Virus record (IMG/VR): IMGVR_UViG_3300048113_000008
Coordinates: 1 to 25,047 of that record
Source of the DNA: a virus
Reading direction: 5' to 3' (one strand)
Length of the DNA stretch: 25,047 nt
Numbering within the stretch: the stretch's first letter is position 1; each line of letters starts with the position of its first letter. The notes beneath the pieces are model-generated. The model was not told where the DNA came from. It did no database searches and saw nothing but the letters and a program-made list of their open reading frames with translations. The position numbers and the translations under genes were made by a program. Below, piece after piece: positions 15,373 to 23,952 of the stretch.

Positions 15373-16710
15373 ATGAACCGATACGATTTAGAAGATATAG
15401 CAAGACGTACAGCCGCAAGTTATAATTTACCGCCAGAGATTTTTCTACGCTTGATAAATACAGAAAGCGGTTTTAATCCTAATGCTGTATCGCCAAAAGG
15501 CGCAACTGGATTAACACAACTTATGCCTGATACAGCCCGAGAAATGGGTGTAACAAATATTAATGATATTACACAAAATATTGAAGGCGGTGCTAGATAC
15601 TTAAAGAAAATGTTAGATAAGTATAATGGCAACATGGAATTGGCTCTTGCAGCATACAACGCAGGGCCGGGAAATGTTGACAAATTTAATGGTGTGCCGC
15701 CGTTTGCCGAAACCCAAAATTATTTATTTAAAATGCTTGGTAGGCAGCCTTCTCAGCCAGAGCAAATGCCAAATACAAGATCAACATCAAGAGGTGATGA
15801 GCAAGGCGGTTTATTAAATATGCTTTCTAATATGGGCAATCAAAGTGGATTGTCTACGTTTCAAAATTTAGCGCAAGCACTTGACCCTTTAATTTTACCC
15901 GAAGCACGAATGGGCGAAGTTATAAGAAGCCGAGGAGCAAAAACCCAAAAACAAAGACAAAGCAACCAAACAGCTGCCATGCTTGATAATTTAGAAGGTG
16001 GCGCACCATACGCAGCGGCAATTAGAAATGGTGCAGATGGTCAAACAGTTTACATGCAGTACCTAAAAGACAAAAAAGAAGGTGTATTAAGTAAAAAAGA
16101 TATTTTTGCTGCAACAAATGCATTGCGGAAAGAGTATATTGGCACTCCAGAAACAAAAGAGTTTGCAAAACAATCAGCCGCATTTGCAAGAATTATGGCT
16201 TCATCAGAAGCTCCAACTGGTGCCGGTGATATGGCTTTGATTTTTAACTTTATGAAGTTGCTCGATCCCGGCTCAACAGTTCGTGAAGGCGAATATGCAA
16301 CAGCTAGAGATACTGGTAATGTGACGCAAAGAACTAGAGCAATATACAATAAATTGGTTATGGGTACTACATTAACAGAAGAGCAAAGGGCAGATTTTGT
16401 AGACCGATCAGTTCGCTTATACAGAAAAGCTGAAACACAATTTAAAACGGTAACAGATCAATATACAGCACTTGCAGAACAGCAAGGTTTGCCAATTGAC
16501 CAAATAATTATTGATAAAGGTTACGTTGGAGAAATTCCTGAAATTAATAAAAATATAAAACGTGAAAGTATACCGCCAAAACCAACAAGCCCACCATTTC
16601 CAGAAGCAGAAGCTGCGAAATACCCAACTGACCAAGCTTGGCGTGAGCATTGGACAAGAAATATGACACAAACGCAACGAGAAGAATATATTGATGCAAT
16701 GTCGCAATAA
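15373..16710 (+). CDS. Virion lytic transglycosylase / internal virion protein
   Basis: A 445-residue protein with an N-terminal soluble lytic transglycosylase (SLT) domain at about 1-125. The catalytic Glu is E31 in LINTESGFNPNA. The motifs GATGLTQLMPDTA and AYNAGPGNVDKF are the standard SLT signatures. The remaining 320 residues are mostly helical and polar, with no recognised domain. The architecture (SLT at the N-terminus of a large internal protein) matches ejected proteins such as T7 gp16, which open a small hole in peptidoglycan during DNA entry. It has no signal peptide, consistent with delivery from the virion rather than export for lysis. GAGGT at 15361-15365 precedes ATG 15373. It could also contribute to lysis, since no separate endolysin is visible in the window. 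Confidence 0.92.
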   Translation: MNRYDLEDIARRTAASYNLPPEIFLRLINTESGFNPNAVSPKGATGLTQLMPDTAREMGVTNINDITQNIEGGARYLKKMLDKYNGNMELALAAYNAGPGNVDKFNGVPPFAETQNYLFKMLGRQPSQPEQMPNTRSTSRGDEQGGLLNMLSNMGNQSGLSTFQNLAQALDPLILPEARMGEVIRSRGAKTQKQRQSNQTAAMLDNLEGGAPYAAAIRNGADGQTVYMQYLKDKKEGVLSKKDIFAATNALRKEYIGTPETKEFAKQSAAFARIMASSEAPTGAGDMALIFNFMKLLDPGSTVREGEYATARDTGNVTQRTRAIYNKLVMGTTLTEEQRADFVDRSVRLYRKAETQFKTVTDQYTALAEQQGLPIDQIIIDKGYVGEIPEINKNIKRESIPPKPTSPPFPEAEAAKYPTDQAWREHWTRNMTQTQREEYIDAMSQ

Positions 16711-16722
16711 AAAGGCAAAAAT

Positions 16723-18621
16723 ATGGCTAATATAGAAGCAGCAATGGCAGCATTAGGGGCACAGCCAAAAGAGCGATTAAGAAGCATGGGCCAAGGTTTG
16801 ACACTTGGTTTTGCAGACGAACTAGAAGCACGTGCAGTTTCTTTAGCATCAGGTAGGCCTTACGAAGAAGTATTAGAAGAAATACGAGATAAGCTTTCTA
16901 GATATAGAGAGGCTTACCCAATGAGTTCTTTAGGTTATGAAGCAGGCGGTGCTATGGCACCAACAGCTATTTCTTTATTACTGTCACCATTTACTGGCGG
17001 TGGTTCCACAGCCGCAACATTACCAACATGGGCAAGAGTATTAGGCATTGGTGCGGCAGAGGGTGCTGCATACGGTTTTGGTTCTGGTGAAGGTGGATTT
17101 GGTGAGCGCATGGATAGCGCAGGTAAAGGTGCTGTAACTGGTGGCGTAGGTGGAGTTGTAGGTGGTAAAGTTGCTGATTTAGGTTTCACCGCAATGAAAA
17201 ATCTTGCAGACGCAAGCCGAAGGGTTGTTGGTCGTAGAGGTCCAAGTGTTGTTGAAAATGAAATACAAAGATTGGTACAACAAACTGGGAAATCACCAGA
17301 CGAAATTGTGCAAGATTTAATAGATGGTAGATTGTTGGCAGAAAACAGAACTTTGGCCGCCGCTATAAAATCAATGCAAACAGGTCCTGCAACAGATGTG
17401 ATACAAGATTTTGCAAAAACAAGACCTGCGTTGCAACGTGGCAAAGCGGCAGATGAGCTTGGTCAAGCATTAGATAGCAAAGACCCTGCATTTCCTGCTG
17501 TTGCCAATTACATAGCTGACGAAGATGAATTGCAAAAAGAAATAAGCAAACAGTACAAACCATTCAAAAACAAAATGCTTGATCAAGCAACATTTGACGA
17601 TTTATCTAAAATATTAGAGCGTAATCCGCAATTTGGCTCAGCACTTAATGAACTCCAAAGTCTTAAAATGCGCAAACCTTTGTACAGTATTGGCGATGAT
17701 GGAATTAAATTTATAAGACGCCCAACAGTACAAGAAGCTGAAGAAGTCTATAAGGTTATAAGAGACAGAGGCGTAAAATTATCAGCTGATCAAAAAGGTA
17801 CTGTTGCAGGTGCAACGAAAGATTTAGGAAAAAGATTAAAATCTAAGTTAGATACTGCATTTCCAAAATTGGCTGATGCCAGAAAAATGGCGCAAGCAAA
17901 AATTACAAACGCGCAAGCATATAAAGCAGGTGAAGATGCACTTTCAAAAGGTGACATTTACCGAACGATGATGGATTTAGACAGAAAATTTGATAGTCCC
18001 GAAGCTCTTGATGCTTTTAGAATGGGCTTTCTAGGTGCGATACAAACAGGTCTTACAAAAGGTAGGCAAAAAAATCTTATAAGAACATTAGCCGACGATA
18101 CCAAACAAGAAGGTATGTTGTTGCGACAGTTATTACCTGATGATGGCGAATATAATAAAGTATTAAAACAGCTTCAACTTGCGGCTGAAAGCGAAGATGT
18201 TGCCATGAAAGTAATAAATGGTAGTATAACTGGAGAAGTACTTATTTCTAAAGCAGCGCAAAATTCTAAAATAACAGCGGGTGATATGCTTGGAGTATTT
18301 TCTGGCAACCCAGATGCTTATTTTAGAGCAGTTAGCAAATTTGCAAATAAATTTTCTCGTGATTTGACAGATGATGAAAACCTTAGAATAGCACAGATAT
18401 TAGTTTCAGAAGACCCAGACTTGGTAAGAAACGCAATTATTGATGAAAGCGGAGCGCAAAAATTAGTCGATTGGTTTGCAAATAATAGATACAGAGTTGC
18501 TAAAGGTGCTGCATTGGGTGGTGCTACATTTGCAACTGGTGGCGCAGATGAAATAATAAGCGGTATGCGTGGCGAAGATCGCAAAGGTATGGGTTTATTT
18601 GAAAGTTTTGGAGCGTACTGA
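16723..18621 (+). CDS. Large internal virion protein (632 aa)
   Basis: Probable ejected internal protein. The N-terminus (QGLTLGFADELEARAVSLAS, then RPYEEVLEEIRDKLSRYREA) and a long hydrophobic, Gly/Ala-rich region are recognisable. That region is at about residues 75-155, with AARVLG-type helices and GKGAVTGGVGGVVGGKVADL. This matches a family seen in many marine podoviruses and proteobacterial prophages, as I recall it. The Gly/Ala-rich stretch could insert in the host membrane during ejection. The rest is helical with charged residues (about 170-600), and a second short Gly/Ala-rich segment lies near residue 595 (AALGGATFATGGADEIISGM). It follows the transglycosylase gene and overlaps the portal start by one base (TGATG). 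Confidence 0.82.
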   Translation: MANIEAAMAALGAQPKERLRSMGQGLTLGFADELEARAVSLASGRPYEEVLEEIRDKLSRYREAYPMSSLGYEAGGAMAPTAISLLLSPFTGGGSTAATLPTWARVLGIGAAEGAAYGFGSGEGGFGERMDSAGKGAVTGGVGGVVGGKVADLGFTAMKNLADASRRVVGRRGPSVVENEIQRLVQQTGKSPDEIVQDLIDGRLLAENRTLAAAIKSMQTGPATDVIQDFAKTRPALQRGKAADELGQALDSKDPAFPAVANYIADEDELQKEISKQYKPFKNKMLDQATFDDLSKILERNPQFGSALNELQSLKMRKPLYSIGDDGIKFIRRPTVQEAEEVYKVIRDRGVKLSADQKGTVAGATKDLGKRLKSKLDTAFPKLADARKMAQAKITNAQAYKAGEDALSKGDIYRTMMDLDRKFDSPEALDAFRMGFLGAIQTGLTKGRQKNLIRTLADDTKQEGMLLRQLLPDDGEYNKVLKQLQLAAESEDVAMKVINGSITGEVLISKAAQNSKITAGDMLGVFSGNPDAYFRAVSKFANKFSRDLTDDENLRIAQILVSEDPDLVRNAIIDESGAQKLVDWFANNRYRVAKGAALGGATFATGGADEIISGMRGEDRKGMGLFESFGAY

Positions 18622-20729
18622 TGAAATTAAATAAATTAGACGAAACGCAGATTGAAGGTATAGTTTCTAAAGCAATACAAGATGCAGTAGATTTTATAGA
18701 TGATGAAATAGAGCCTCAACGTATTAAAGCACAAAGATACTTTGATGCAGAAGTTGATATTGGTCATGAGCAGGGTAGAAGTGGTGTAGTTGCCACTAAA
18801 TGTCGTGAGGTTGTGCGAGGCCTAAAGCCATCAATACAGCGTATATTTCTAAATAACGAAAAGCCAGTTGAGTTTGTGCCTAGAGGCCCAGAAGATGTAA
18901 AAGCTGCAGAACAGGCAACATCTTATATTTCGTATAAATTTCATCAGCACAACGGCTATCGTATTTTAAACGATGTATTTCAAGATGCGATGGTCAAAAA
19001 AACTGGTATTGCTTATGTGTATTATAATGAGCAAATGCGCCCAGAAATACATACATATACTGGTTTAAATGACGAAGAGTTTGCTTTGGTTGTTGAGGAT
19101 GATGATGTTGAGGTGATAGAACACGAAGAAACCACAACGGAAATAGTAGAAGAAGGAATGGGTGTCGCTGAAACAATACACGATGTAAAAATATCAAGAA
19201 TGCAATCTATGGGTGATTTGTGTATTGAAAGTTTGCCTCCCGAAGATTTTTTTATTGATCGTAATGCTAGAAGCATAGATGATTATTATGTTTGTGGGCA
19301 CACAAGCGAAAAGCGTATTGCTGATTTATTGGCAATGGGTTTTGATTTAGAAGAATTGCGTGGTTTAGAAGGCAATGACTACAGTAGTTTAGATGATGAA
19401 ACTGAATTTGAGCGAAGAGGCTATGCGGTAGACCACGACGATAATGAAAACATATCAGTATCTTCAAAAAAAATAACGGTTACAGTTGCTTATATGGAGC
19501 TTGATATAGAAGGCACTGGTATGCCAAGATTATATCAATTTACCTGTGCGGGTGGTTTATATAAATTGCTTGATTATACAGAAGCTGATTATGCACCATA
19601 TGCCATTTTTGAGTGTGACCCCGAAAGTCACGCGTTCTTTGGCACATCTTTAGTTGATTTAGTTCTACATGACCAAGATGCCGCCACTGCAATGTTGCGT
19701 GGAGTGCTTGATAATGTTGCACTTACAAACAATCCTGGCTTACAAGTTGTGGAAGGCCAAGCGGCAATAGACGATTTACTAAATAACGAGATTGGTAGAA
19801 TTGTAAGAGTTACAAACCCTAATGCAATTCGTGAAATGGTAGTTCCGTTTACCGCAGGCTCTACGTTACCTGCATTGCAGTATTTTGATCAGCTAGTAGA
19901 TAATAAAACTGGTGTTTCAAAAATGGCACAAGGGTTAGACCCAGATGTATTAAAAAGTACTACAGCAACAGCCATTGCTGCATCACAAGAAGGTCAAACA
20001 GGCCAAGCAGAGGTTATTGCTAGAAACTTTGCTGAAGGCGGCATGAAGCAAATGTTTAAGTTAATGCTTAAATGCATGATTAAAAATACTAACAAGCAAG
20101 AAATGATGCGATTAAATGGTGACTTTGTTCCGATTGATGCAAAAGATTGGGACGCTGACATGGATATGTCGGTAAATGTTGGTATTGGTACTGGTAGAGA
20201 GAACGACAAAATGGCCGTTCTTCAGCAAATGCTCCAAATACAGCAAACTATTTATCAGCAATATGGCAATCAAAATGGGTTAGTATCGTTGACCCAAATA
20301 AGAAATACAATAGCTGATATTATGGGAATGGCAGGAATAAGAAACAGCGACCGCTATGTTGCACCAATGACAGTTGAAATAGAGCAGGCAATGTTACAAA
20401 TGCAAATGCAGCAACAGGCACAAATGGCACAAATGCAACCGCAGCAAGCAGACCCGAACCAAATGTTTATGCAAGCCGAGGCTATGAAATCTCAAATGGA
20501 TATGCAAAAAGCGGCTATGAATAATCAGTATAAAATGCACGAACTGGGTATGAAAGACGATCTAGAGCGTGACAAAATGGTGCAAGAGCTTGCAGTTAAG
20601 GTAGCTGAAATATTAGGTAAGTACGGAACTGCGGTTGATGTAGAAGAAATTAAATCAGAGCAAAATGCTGTTAGAGAGCATAATGCTGAAATGATGGGAA
20701 TGAATGGTGGATATAGAGCAGAAGGCTAA
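18621..20729 (+). CDS. Portal protein (P22/SU10-like)
   Basis: Portal protein of 702 residues, forming the dodecameric ring at one vertex through which DNA is packed and ejected. Recognisable parts include the N-terminal helix (ETQIEGIVSKAIQDAVDFID) and the region VATKCREVVRGLKPSIQRIF. They also include the wing segment around FVPRGPEDVKAAEQATSYIS, DAMVKKTGIAYVYYNEQ, and LPPEDFFIDRNARSIDDYYV. The stem/crown area has DNKTGVSKMAQGLDPDVLKS. This is the P22-type portal layout. The C-terminus (about 585-690) is Met/Gln-rich and helical, with a possible coiled-coil barrel. The gene overlaps a small gene at its 3' end (20704-20729). It stands beside scaffold and capsid, not beside terminase. Confidence 0.93.
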   Translation: MKLNKLDETQIEGIVSKAIQDAVDFIDDEIEPQRIKAQRYFDAEVDIGHEQGRSGVVATKCREVVRGLKPSIQRIFLNNEKPVEFVPRGPEDVKAAEQATSYISYKFHQHNGYRILNDVFQDAMVKKTGIAYVYYNEQMRPEIHTYTGLNDEEFALVVEDDDVEVIEHEETTTEIVEEGMGVAETIHDVKISRMQSMGDLCIESLPPEDFFIDRNARSIDDYYVCGHTSEKRIADLLAMGFDLEELRGLEGNDYSSLDDETEFERRGYAVDHDDNENISVSSKKITVTVAYMELDIEGTGMPRLYQFTCAGGLYKLLDYTEADYAPYAIFECDPESHAFFGTSLVDLVLHDQDAATAMLRGVLDNVALTNNPGLQVVEGQAAIDDLLNNEIGRIVRVTNPNAIREMVVPFTAGSTLPALQYFDQLVDNKTGVSKMAQGLDPDVLKSTTATAIAASQEGQTGQAEVIARNFAEGGMKQMFKLMLKCMIKNTNKQEMMRLNGDFVPIDAKDWDADMDMSVNVGIGTGRENDKMAVLQQMLQIQQTIYQQYGNQNGLVSLTQIRNTIADIMGMAGIRNSDRYVAPMTVEIEQAMLQMQMQQQAQMAQMQPQQADPNQMFMQAEAMKSQMDMQKAAMNNQYKMHELGMKDDLERDKMVQELAVKVAEILGKYGTAVDVEEIKSEQNAVREHNAEMMGMNGGYRAEG

Positions 20730-20955
20730 GAGGTCTAACTTTTTACTGACCAACGAGTTTTTTATAGAAACCTTTGAGGATTTGCGAGAAGAGCAAAAAA
20801 CTGTTTTCGCAAGTAGTGAGGCTTCAGATATTGAAGCACGAGAAGAGGCGCATAGTATCATACGCGCTTTAAATTTAATCAAAGCTAGGCTGCAAACAAA
20901 TGTTGATAGTTTAGCGTTAGAAGAAAGAAAGGCAAAGCACCGTGGAAACGACTAA
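20704..20955 (+). CDS. Small helical protein between portal and scaffold (83 aa)
   Basis: An 83-residue charged helical protein, not recognised by name. It contains ETFEDLREEQKTVFASSEAS and then EAREEAHSIIRALNLIKARL, suggesting a helical hairpin. It starts at ATG 20704 inside the last 26 bases of the portal gene and ends 14 bases past the start of the scaffold gene, so it overlaps both neighbours in other frames. Small helical proteins are often found at this position in phage head operons, but I cannot give this one a function. The composition (no Cys, no Trp) and the double overlap favour a real coupled gene over a chance frame. Confidence 0.75.
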   Translation: MVDIEQKAKRSNFLLTNEFFIETFEDLREEQKTVFASSEASDIEAREEAHSIIRALNLIKARLQTNVDSLALEERKAKHRGND

Positions 20956-21964
20956 GCCAGAAGATGGTTCAATAAATAGCATTGTAGACAATTTAATTTT
21001 TGAGCCACCAACTAATCCTGAACCAGAAGCAAAAGAAGCTGTTGAAGCAACTGAAGATACTCAGACCGAAACAGTAGAGGATGTTGAAGTAGTAGAGGAT
21101 GTCGATGAAGTGTCAGACATCGATGAAGAATTAACTGATACTGAGGATGAGCTAGAAGACGATGCAGCCGTTCCCCTAGAACTTAATGACGATCTGGAGA
21201 TTGAATATAAATCTAACGGAGAAATCAAAAAGAAAACCTTAGGAGAGCTAAAGCAAAGCGCCGCCGGACAAGATTATATCCAAAAGGGCATGGCAGACAA
21301 CGCGTCTACCAAAAAAGAACTTGAAAATGCAAGGCAAGAATTTGCTCAACAGCAACAACAAGTGGCCCAAGAACGCCAAGCTTTAATGCAAATGGCGCAA
21401 CAAATGCAATCTGGTGAAATTCCGCAAATACCACAATTACCATCTGAGGAACTTAAAACAAGTGACCCAGTAGGATGGACTATTGCGGCTGAAGAATATC
21501 GTCAGGCATTAGATACACGCAATAAATGGGAAAATAACGTAAGGGCAATGGCAGAACGTGAGGCTGTTCAAAAGCAAAACGAAGAAAAGCAATTTTTGTC
21601 TCAGCAAGCTATGAGATTACAAGATTGGATGCCTGAGTTTTCTGATCCACAAAAGCGAAGTTTATTCATTCAAGACATGACTACAAAGGCTGAAAAACAT
21701 TACAAGCTCACACAAGAGCAAATGAGTACTGTGAAAACAGCCGATGAAGTTATGATTTTAACGGATGCTCTTAAATATCGTGAATTAATGGCAAACAAAT
21801 CTAATGCGACTAAAAAAGCAAAAGATGCCAGAACCACCGTTGTAACTCCATCTGCGCGTAAATCTAATAATGCAGGTAAAGCGTCAAGAGCAAAAACAAG
21901 TAGGGCAAACATGCAAAAAACTGGCAGCATTGATGATGTTGCTAAGTTTATTGGTAATCTTTAA
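20942..21964 (+). CDS. Capsid scaffolding protein
   Basis: A 340-residue protein with the hallmarks of a scaffold: an acidic N-terminal half (about 25-90, almost continuous Glu/Asp/Val), a segment with IKKKTLGELKQSAAGQDYIQ, and a Gln-rich coiled coil (about 125-160). The C-terminus is basic (ATKKAKDARTTVVTPSARKS), the part that usually contacts the capsid protein. The start is GTG 20942 (encoding METTKPEDGS), since no ATG occurs in frame before residue 110; AAAGG at 20928-20932 is a modest ribosome site. It sits directly before the capsid gene with 23 bases between, the standard order. It is expected to leave the head before or during packaging. Confidence 0.9.
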   Translation: METTKPEDGSINSIVDNLIFEPPTNPEPEAKEAVEATEDTQTETVEDVEVVEDVDEVSDIDEELTDTEDELEDDAAVPLELNDDLEIEYKSNGEIKKKTLGELKQSAAGQDYIQKGMADNASTKKELENARQEFAQQQQQVAQERQALMQMAQQMQSGEIPQIPQLPSEELKTSDPVGWTIAAEEYRQALDTRNKWENNVRAMAEREAVQKQNEEKQFLSQQAMRLQDWMPEFSDPQKRSLFIQDMTTKAEKHYKLTQEQMSTVKTADEVMILTDALKYRELMANKSNATKKAKDARTTVVTPSARKSNNAGKASRAKTSRANMQKTGSIDDVAKFIGNL

Positions 21965-21974
21965 CTCTTGTCTT

Positions 21975-21979
21975 AGGAG
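21975..21979 (+). promoter_or_regulatory. Shine-Dalgarno of the major capsid gene
   Basis: AGGAG ends 8 bases before ATG 21988 in the short gap after the scaffold stop. It is a strong site, fitting the need for high capsid expression. No convincing promoter boxes are seen in the 23-base gap. Confidence 0.7.
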
Positions 21980-21987
21980 ACTTAATC

Positions 21988-22983
21988 ATGGCCGTTACAG
22001 CCAACACAAACGAAACTTATGATGTTACAACCATAAGAGAGGACTTATCTGAAGCGATGGCCTCAATCACGCCAACAGAGACATTACTGATGTCTACTAT
22101 TGGATCACGCAACGTTGACAACACTTACTTTGAGTGGAGTGAAGTTGATCTTGCCGCAACTGGCGCAAACAGACAGATAGAGGGTGACGTTGGTTTATCT
22201 AACACAGCACCAACTAATGCTGTTCGTAAAGGTGGGTATACACAAATTTCAGCTAAAGTTGTAGAAGTTTCTTCAACAAACCAAGCTGTTAATGGTGTTG
22301 CAAACGCACAAACAGTTGCAAAACAAGTTGCATATAAGCTTTCTGAGCTTAAGCGCGATATGGAAGCAATGATGCTTGATAACGTGGCTGCAAATGCAGG
22401 TGCATCTGGTACAGCAAGACAAACTGCAGGATTGCCTGCGTATCTCACAACTAACGTATCTCGCGGTGGTGGTGGTGGTGCAAATGGTACAACCTCAGGT
22501 GCAGGTACTTCTGGTTTTGTAAATGCAGGTGCAACCGATGGAACTTTGCGCCCAATAACAGAAGCACTTTTAAAAGGCGTTATTGCTGATTGTTGGAACT
22601 CAGGTGCTACACCAAAAATTGTTATGTGTGGTTCAGCGCAAAAGCAAAAAATATCAACCTTTACTGGTAACGCAACTCGTTTCAAAGAGGCAGAAGATAG
22701 CAAATTGAATGCAGCTATTGATGTTTACGTAAGCGATTTTGGTGAAGTGCAAATTGTACCTAACCGACATATGCGTTCTAGAACAGTATCAAGTGTAGCT
22801 TATACACCTGATGTTCTTGTTCTTGATCCGTCATATGCAGAGGTTGCTTACTTGCAAACAGCGAAGCAAGAAGCTCTTGCTAAAACTGGTTTGTCTGAGC
22901 GTAGACTTATTTCTTGCGAGTATGGCTTACAAGTTACTTCAGAAAAAGCGCACGGTATCGTTGCAGATATTAACGCTTCATAA
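21988..22983 (+). CDS. Major capsid protein (SU10-like, DUF5309 type)
   Basis: Major head protein, 331 residues. The N-terminus (VTTIREDLSEAMASITPTET followed by LLMSTIGSRNVDNTYFEW) and the segment RKGGYTQISAKVVEVSSTNQ, with a long spine-like helix at about 112-135 (VAKQVAYKLSELKRDMEAMM), fit the SU10/DUF5309 capsid group of HK97-fold proteins as I know it. Its C-terminal part (VYVSDFGEVQIVPNRHMRSR, then DVLVLDPSYAEVAYLQTAKQ) is also typical. A Gly-rich loop around residues 158-178 is the likely E-loop-type or surface insertion. It follows the scaffold gene and is followed by a hairpin that could terminate transcription. No decoration protein gene is recognised nearby. Confidence 0.95.
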   Translation: MAVTANTNETYDVTTIREDLSEAMASITPTETLLMSTIGSRNVDNTYFEWSEVDLAATGANRQIEGDVGLSNTAPTNAVRKGGYTQISAKVVEVSSTNQAVNGVANAQTVAKQVAYKLSELKRDMEAMMLDNVAANAGASGTARQTAGLPAYLTTNVSRGGGGGANGTTSGAGTSGFVNAGATDGTLRPITEALLKGVIADCWNSGATPKIVMCGSAQKQKISTFTGNATRFKEAEDSKLNAAIDVYVSDFGEVQIVPNRHMRSRTVSSVAYTPDVLVLDPSYAEVAYLQTAKQEALAKTGLSERRLISCEYGLQVTSEKAHGIVADINAS

Positions 22984-22988
22984 AAATA

Positions 22989-23013
22989 GGTGGGGCAGAA
23001 ATGCCCCATTCTT
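22989..23013 (+). terminator. Hairpin after capsid gene, possible terminator
   Basis: Perfect 7-bp inverted repeat TGGGGCA/TGCCCCA at 22991-22997 and 23002-23008, closed by a GAAA (GNRA) loop, with possible G-U pairs extending the stem. It begins 8 bases after the capsid stop. The following TTCTT is a weak U-tract, so termination may be partial. It could lower expression of the small downstream genes relative to the capsid, or protect the 3' end of capsid mRNA. Confidence 0.55.
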
Positions 23014-23019
23014 AAGGAG
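23014..23019 (+). promoter_or_regulatory. Shine-Dalgarno deciding the start at 23026
   Basis: AAGGAG ends 6 bases before ATG 23026, directly after the hairpin. This supports the shorter start over an in-frame GTG at 22990, which lies at the base of the hairpin. Confidence 0.75.
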
Positions 23020-23025
23020 AATATT

Positions 23026-23283
23026 ATGCGAATTAAAATAACAACCGATAGAAACCCTTGGGCAAACGGAAGCCCTTGCGCAAAAGGTCAAGAAATAGAT
23101 TTAGACGATGCTGAAGGTCAATTACTTGTAGATGCAGGTTTTGCATTAGAGCTTGGTGCTTCAAAACCAAAAAGGGCAAGAACTGAAAAAGGTCATTTAA
23201 AGGCTGACGATCCAAGCACACCAGATATTAATGAAGCTTGGGAAGGCGGTAAAGCACCAAAGAAAAAGAAAGCTAAAAAATGA
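23026..23283 (+). CDS. Small protein with lysine-rich tail (85 aa)
   Basis: Unrecognised 85-residue protein. The N-terminal part (MRIKITTDRNPWANGSPCAK, then GQEIDLDDAEGQLLVDAGFA) looks like a small folded beta/alpha module. The C-terminus is basic (KAPKKKKAKK), recalling the Lys-rich microproteins near the terminase. Its place directly after the capsid gene suggests a minor head or head-completion protein; that is inference. The ATG at 23026 is chosen because of the AAGGAG before it. The stop overlaps the next ATG (ATGA). Confidence 0.75.
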   Translation: MRIKITTDRNPWANGSPCAKGQEIDLDDAEGQLLVDAGFALELGASKPKRARTEKGHLKADDPSTPDINEAWEGGKAPKKKKAKK

Positions 23284-23555
23284 GTGTACAAACAAAATAT
23301 TTTGATGAGGACGGTAAAATTGTAATTAACCGCAGTCAAGATATTCAGCGCATTTTAGATTTTAACAAAGAGCGCAACATAGATGGGCATAACAGCAAGT
23401 CAGATATGAGACTGGCAGGGTCAATTCCGTTTGTTGTTATTGAAATGTGGATGAAAGAATGTGGCGCAAAAATAGGTAGCGAGGAGCTTAACGCATACAT
23501 TAAGAAAAAATTAATGTCAGGTGATTATGGCAAGCTTGTAGCTAATGGGTATTAA
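23280..23555 (+). CDS. Conserved hypothetical phage protein (91 aa)
   Basis: A 91-residue soluble protein. The pattern SQDIQRILDFNKERNIDGHN, then SDMRLAGSIPFVVIEMWMKE, then a short end with IKKKLMSGDYGKLV, reminds me of a small family found near the capsid genes of several podoviruses ('D...iL..NK...N......SD.R...SIP..V...W..E.G'). I cannot name a function; neck, head-completion or regulatory roles are open. It starts at ATG 23280, overlapping the upstream stop by 4 bases, and its stop overlaps the next gene (TAATG). No membrane segment is seen. Confidence 0.8.
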   Translation: MSVQTKYFDEDGKIVINRSQDIQRILDFNKERNIDGHNSKSDMRLAGSIPFVVIEMWMKECGAKIGSEELNAYIKKKLMSGDYGKLVANGY

Positions 23556-23950
23556 TGAGTGATAAACTACCAAAGGTAAGCATTGCTGTAGTCGGGGTTG
23601 TTATAGCTCAGATAGGTGGTTTTATTTGGTGGACTGCACAGCAAGCATCAACAATATCTAATCTTGAAGAAACAGTAAATATTTTGACTGTTGAAAATAA
23701 CGCTACCGATAAGACTAATCTAATTAGGGATGTGCAACGTAATACTGATAACCTTCAAGAAATTATTGATATATTGTCAGAGGTCTATGAAGAAATTGAA
23801 GATGCTGACAACGAGATTTGGGAAGATATCGACATGATTAACGAAGATATGGGCGGTATGGCTAGTCACATGATGGAGATTATTAAGCTACAATCTCGTA
23901 TTGCTATATTAGAAAAGACAGTAGAGTTTTCTCGCAATGATGGAATGTAA
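23555..23950 (+). CDS. Membrane-anchored coiled-coil protein (131 aa)
   Basis: One N-terminal membrane helix (about residues 7-28, VSIAVVGVVIAQIGGFIWWT) followed by about 100 charged residues with heptad-like patterns (NLEETVNILTVENNATDKTN, then LIRDVQRNTDNLQEIIDILS). This is the topology of an inner-membrane protein with a helical periplasmic (or cytoplasmic) part, as in i-spanins, but no sequence match is recognised. It is the first of several membrane-associated genes at the end of the window. It starts by TAATG overlap. Lysis (spanin-like), superinfection exclusion or virion anchoring are possible. Confidence 0.8.
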   Translation: MSDKLPKVSIAVVGVVIAQIGGFIWWTAQQASTISNLEETVNILTVENNATDKTNLIRDVQRNTDNLQEIIDILSEVYEEIEDADNEIWEDIDMINEDMGGMASHMMEIIKLQSRIAILEKTVEFSRNDGM

Positions 23951-23952
23951 TT

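Noticed and set aside
15373-16710. Transglycosylase protein as the dedicated endolysin
   Set aside because: Its large helical C-terminal part and its place among ejection proteins fit a virion-borne entry enzyme better than a lysis enzyme, though a dual role is not excluded.
22125-22703. 192-codon reverse-strand frame opposite the capsid gene
   Set aside because: It lies wholly inside the capsid gene, is proline/serine-rich as expected of an antisense shadow, and no other gene is on that strand.
22990-23025. GTG start for the post-capsid small protein
   Set aside because: It lies at the base of the hairpin, has no ribosome site, and ATG 23026 has AAGGAG at ideal spacing.
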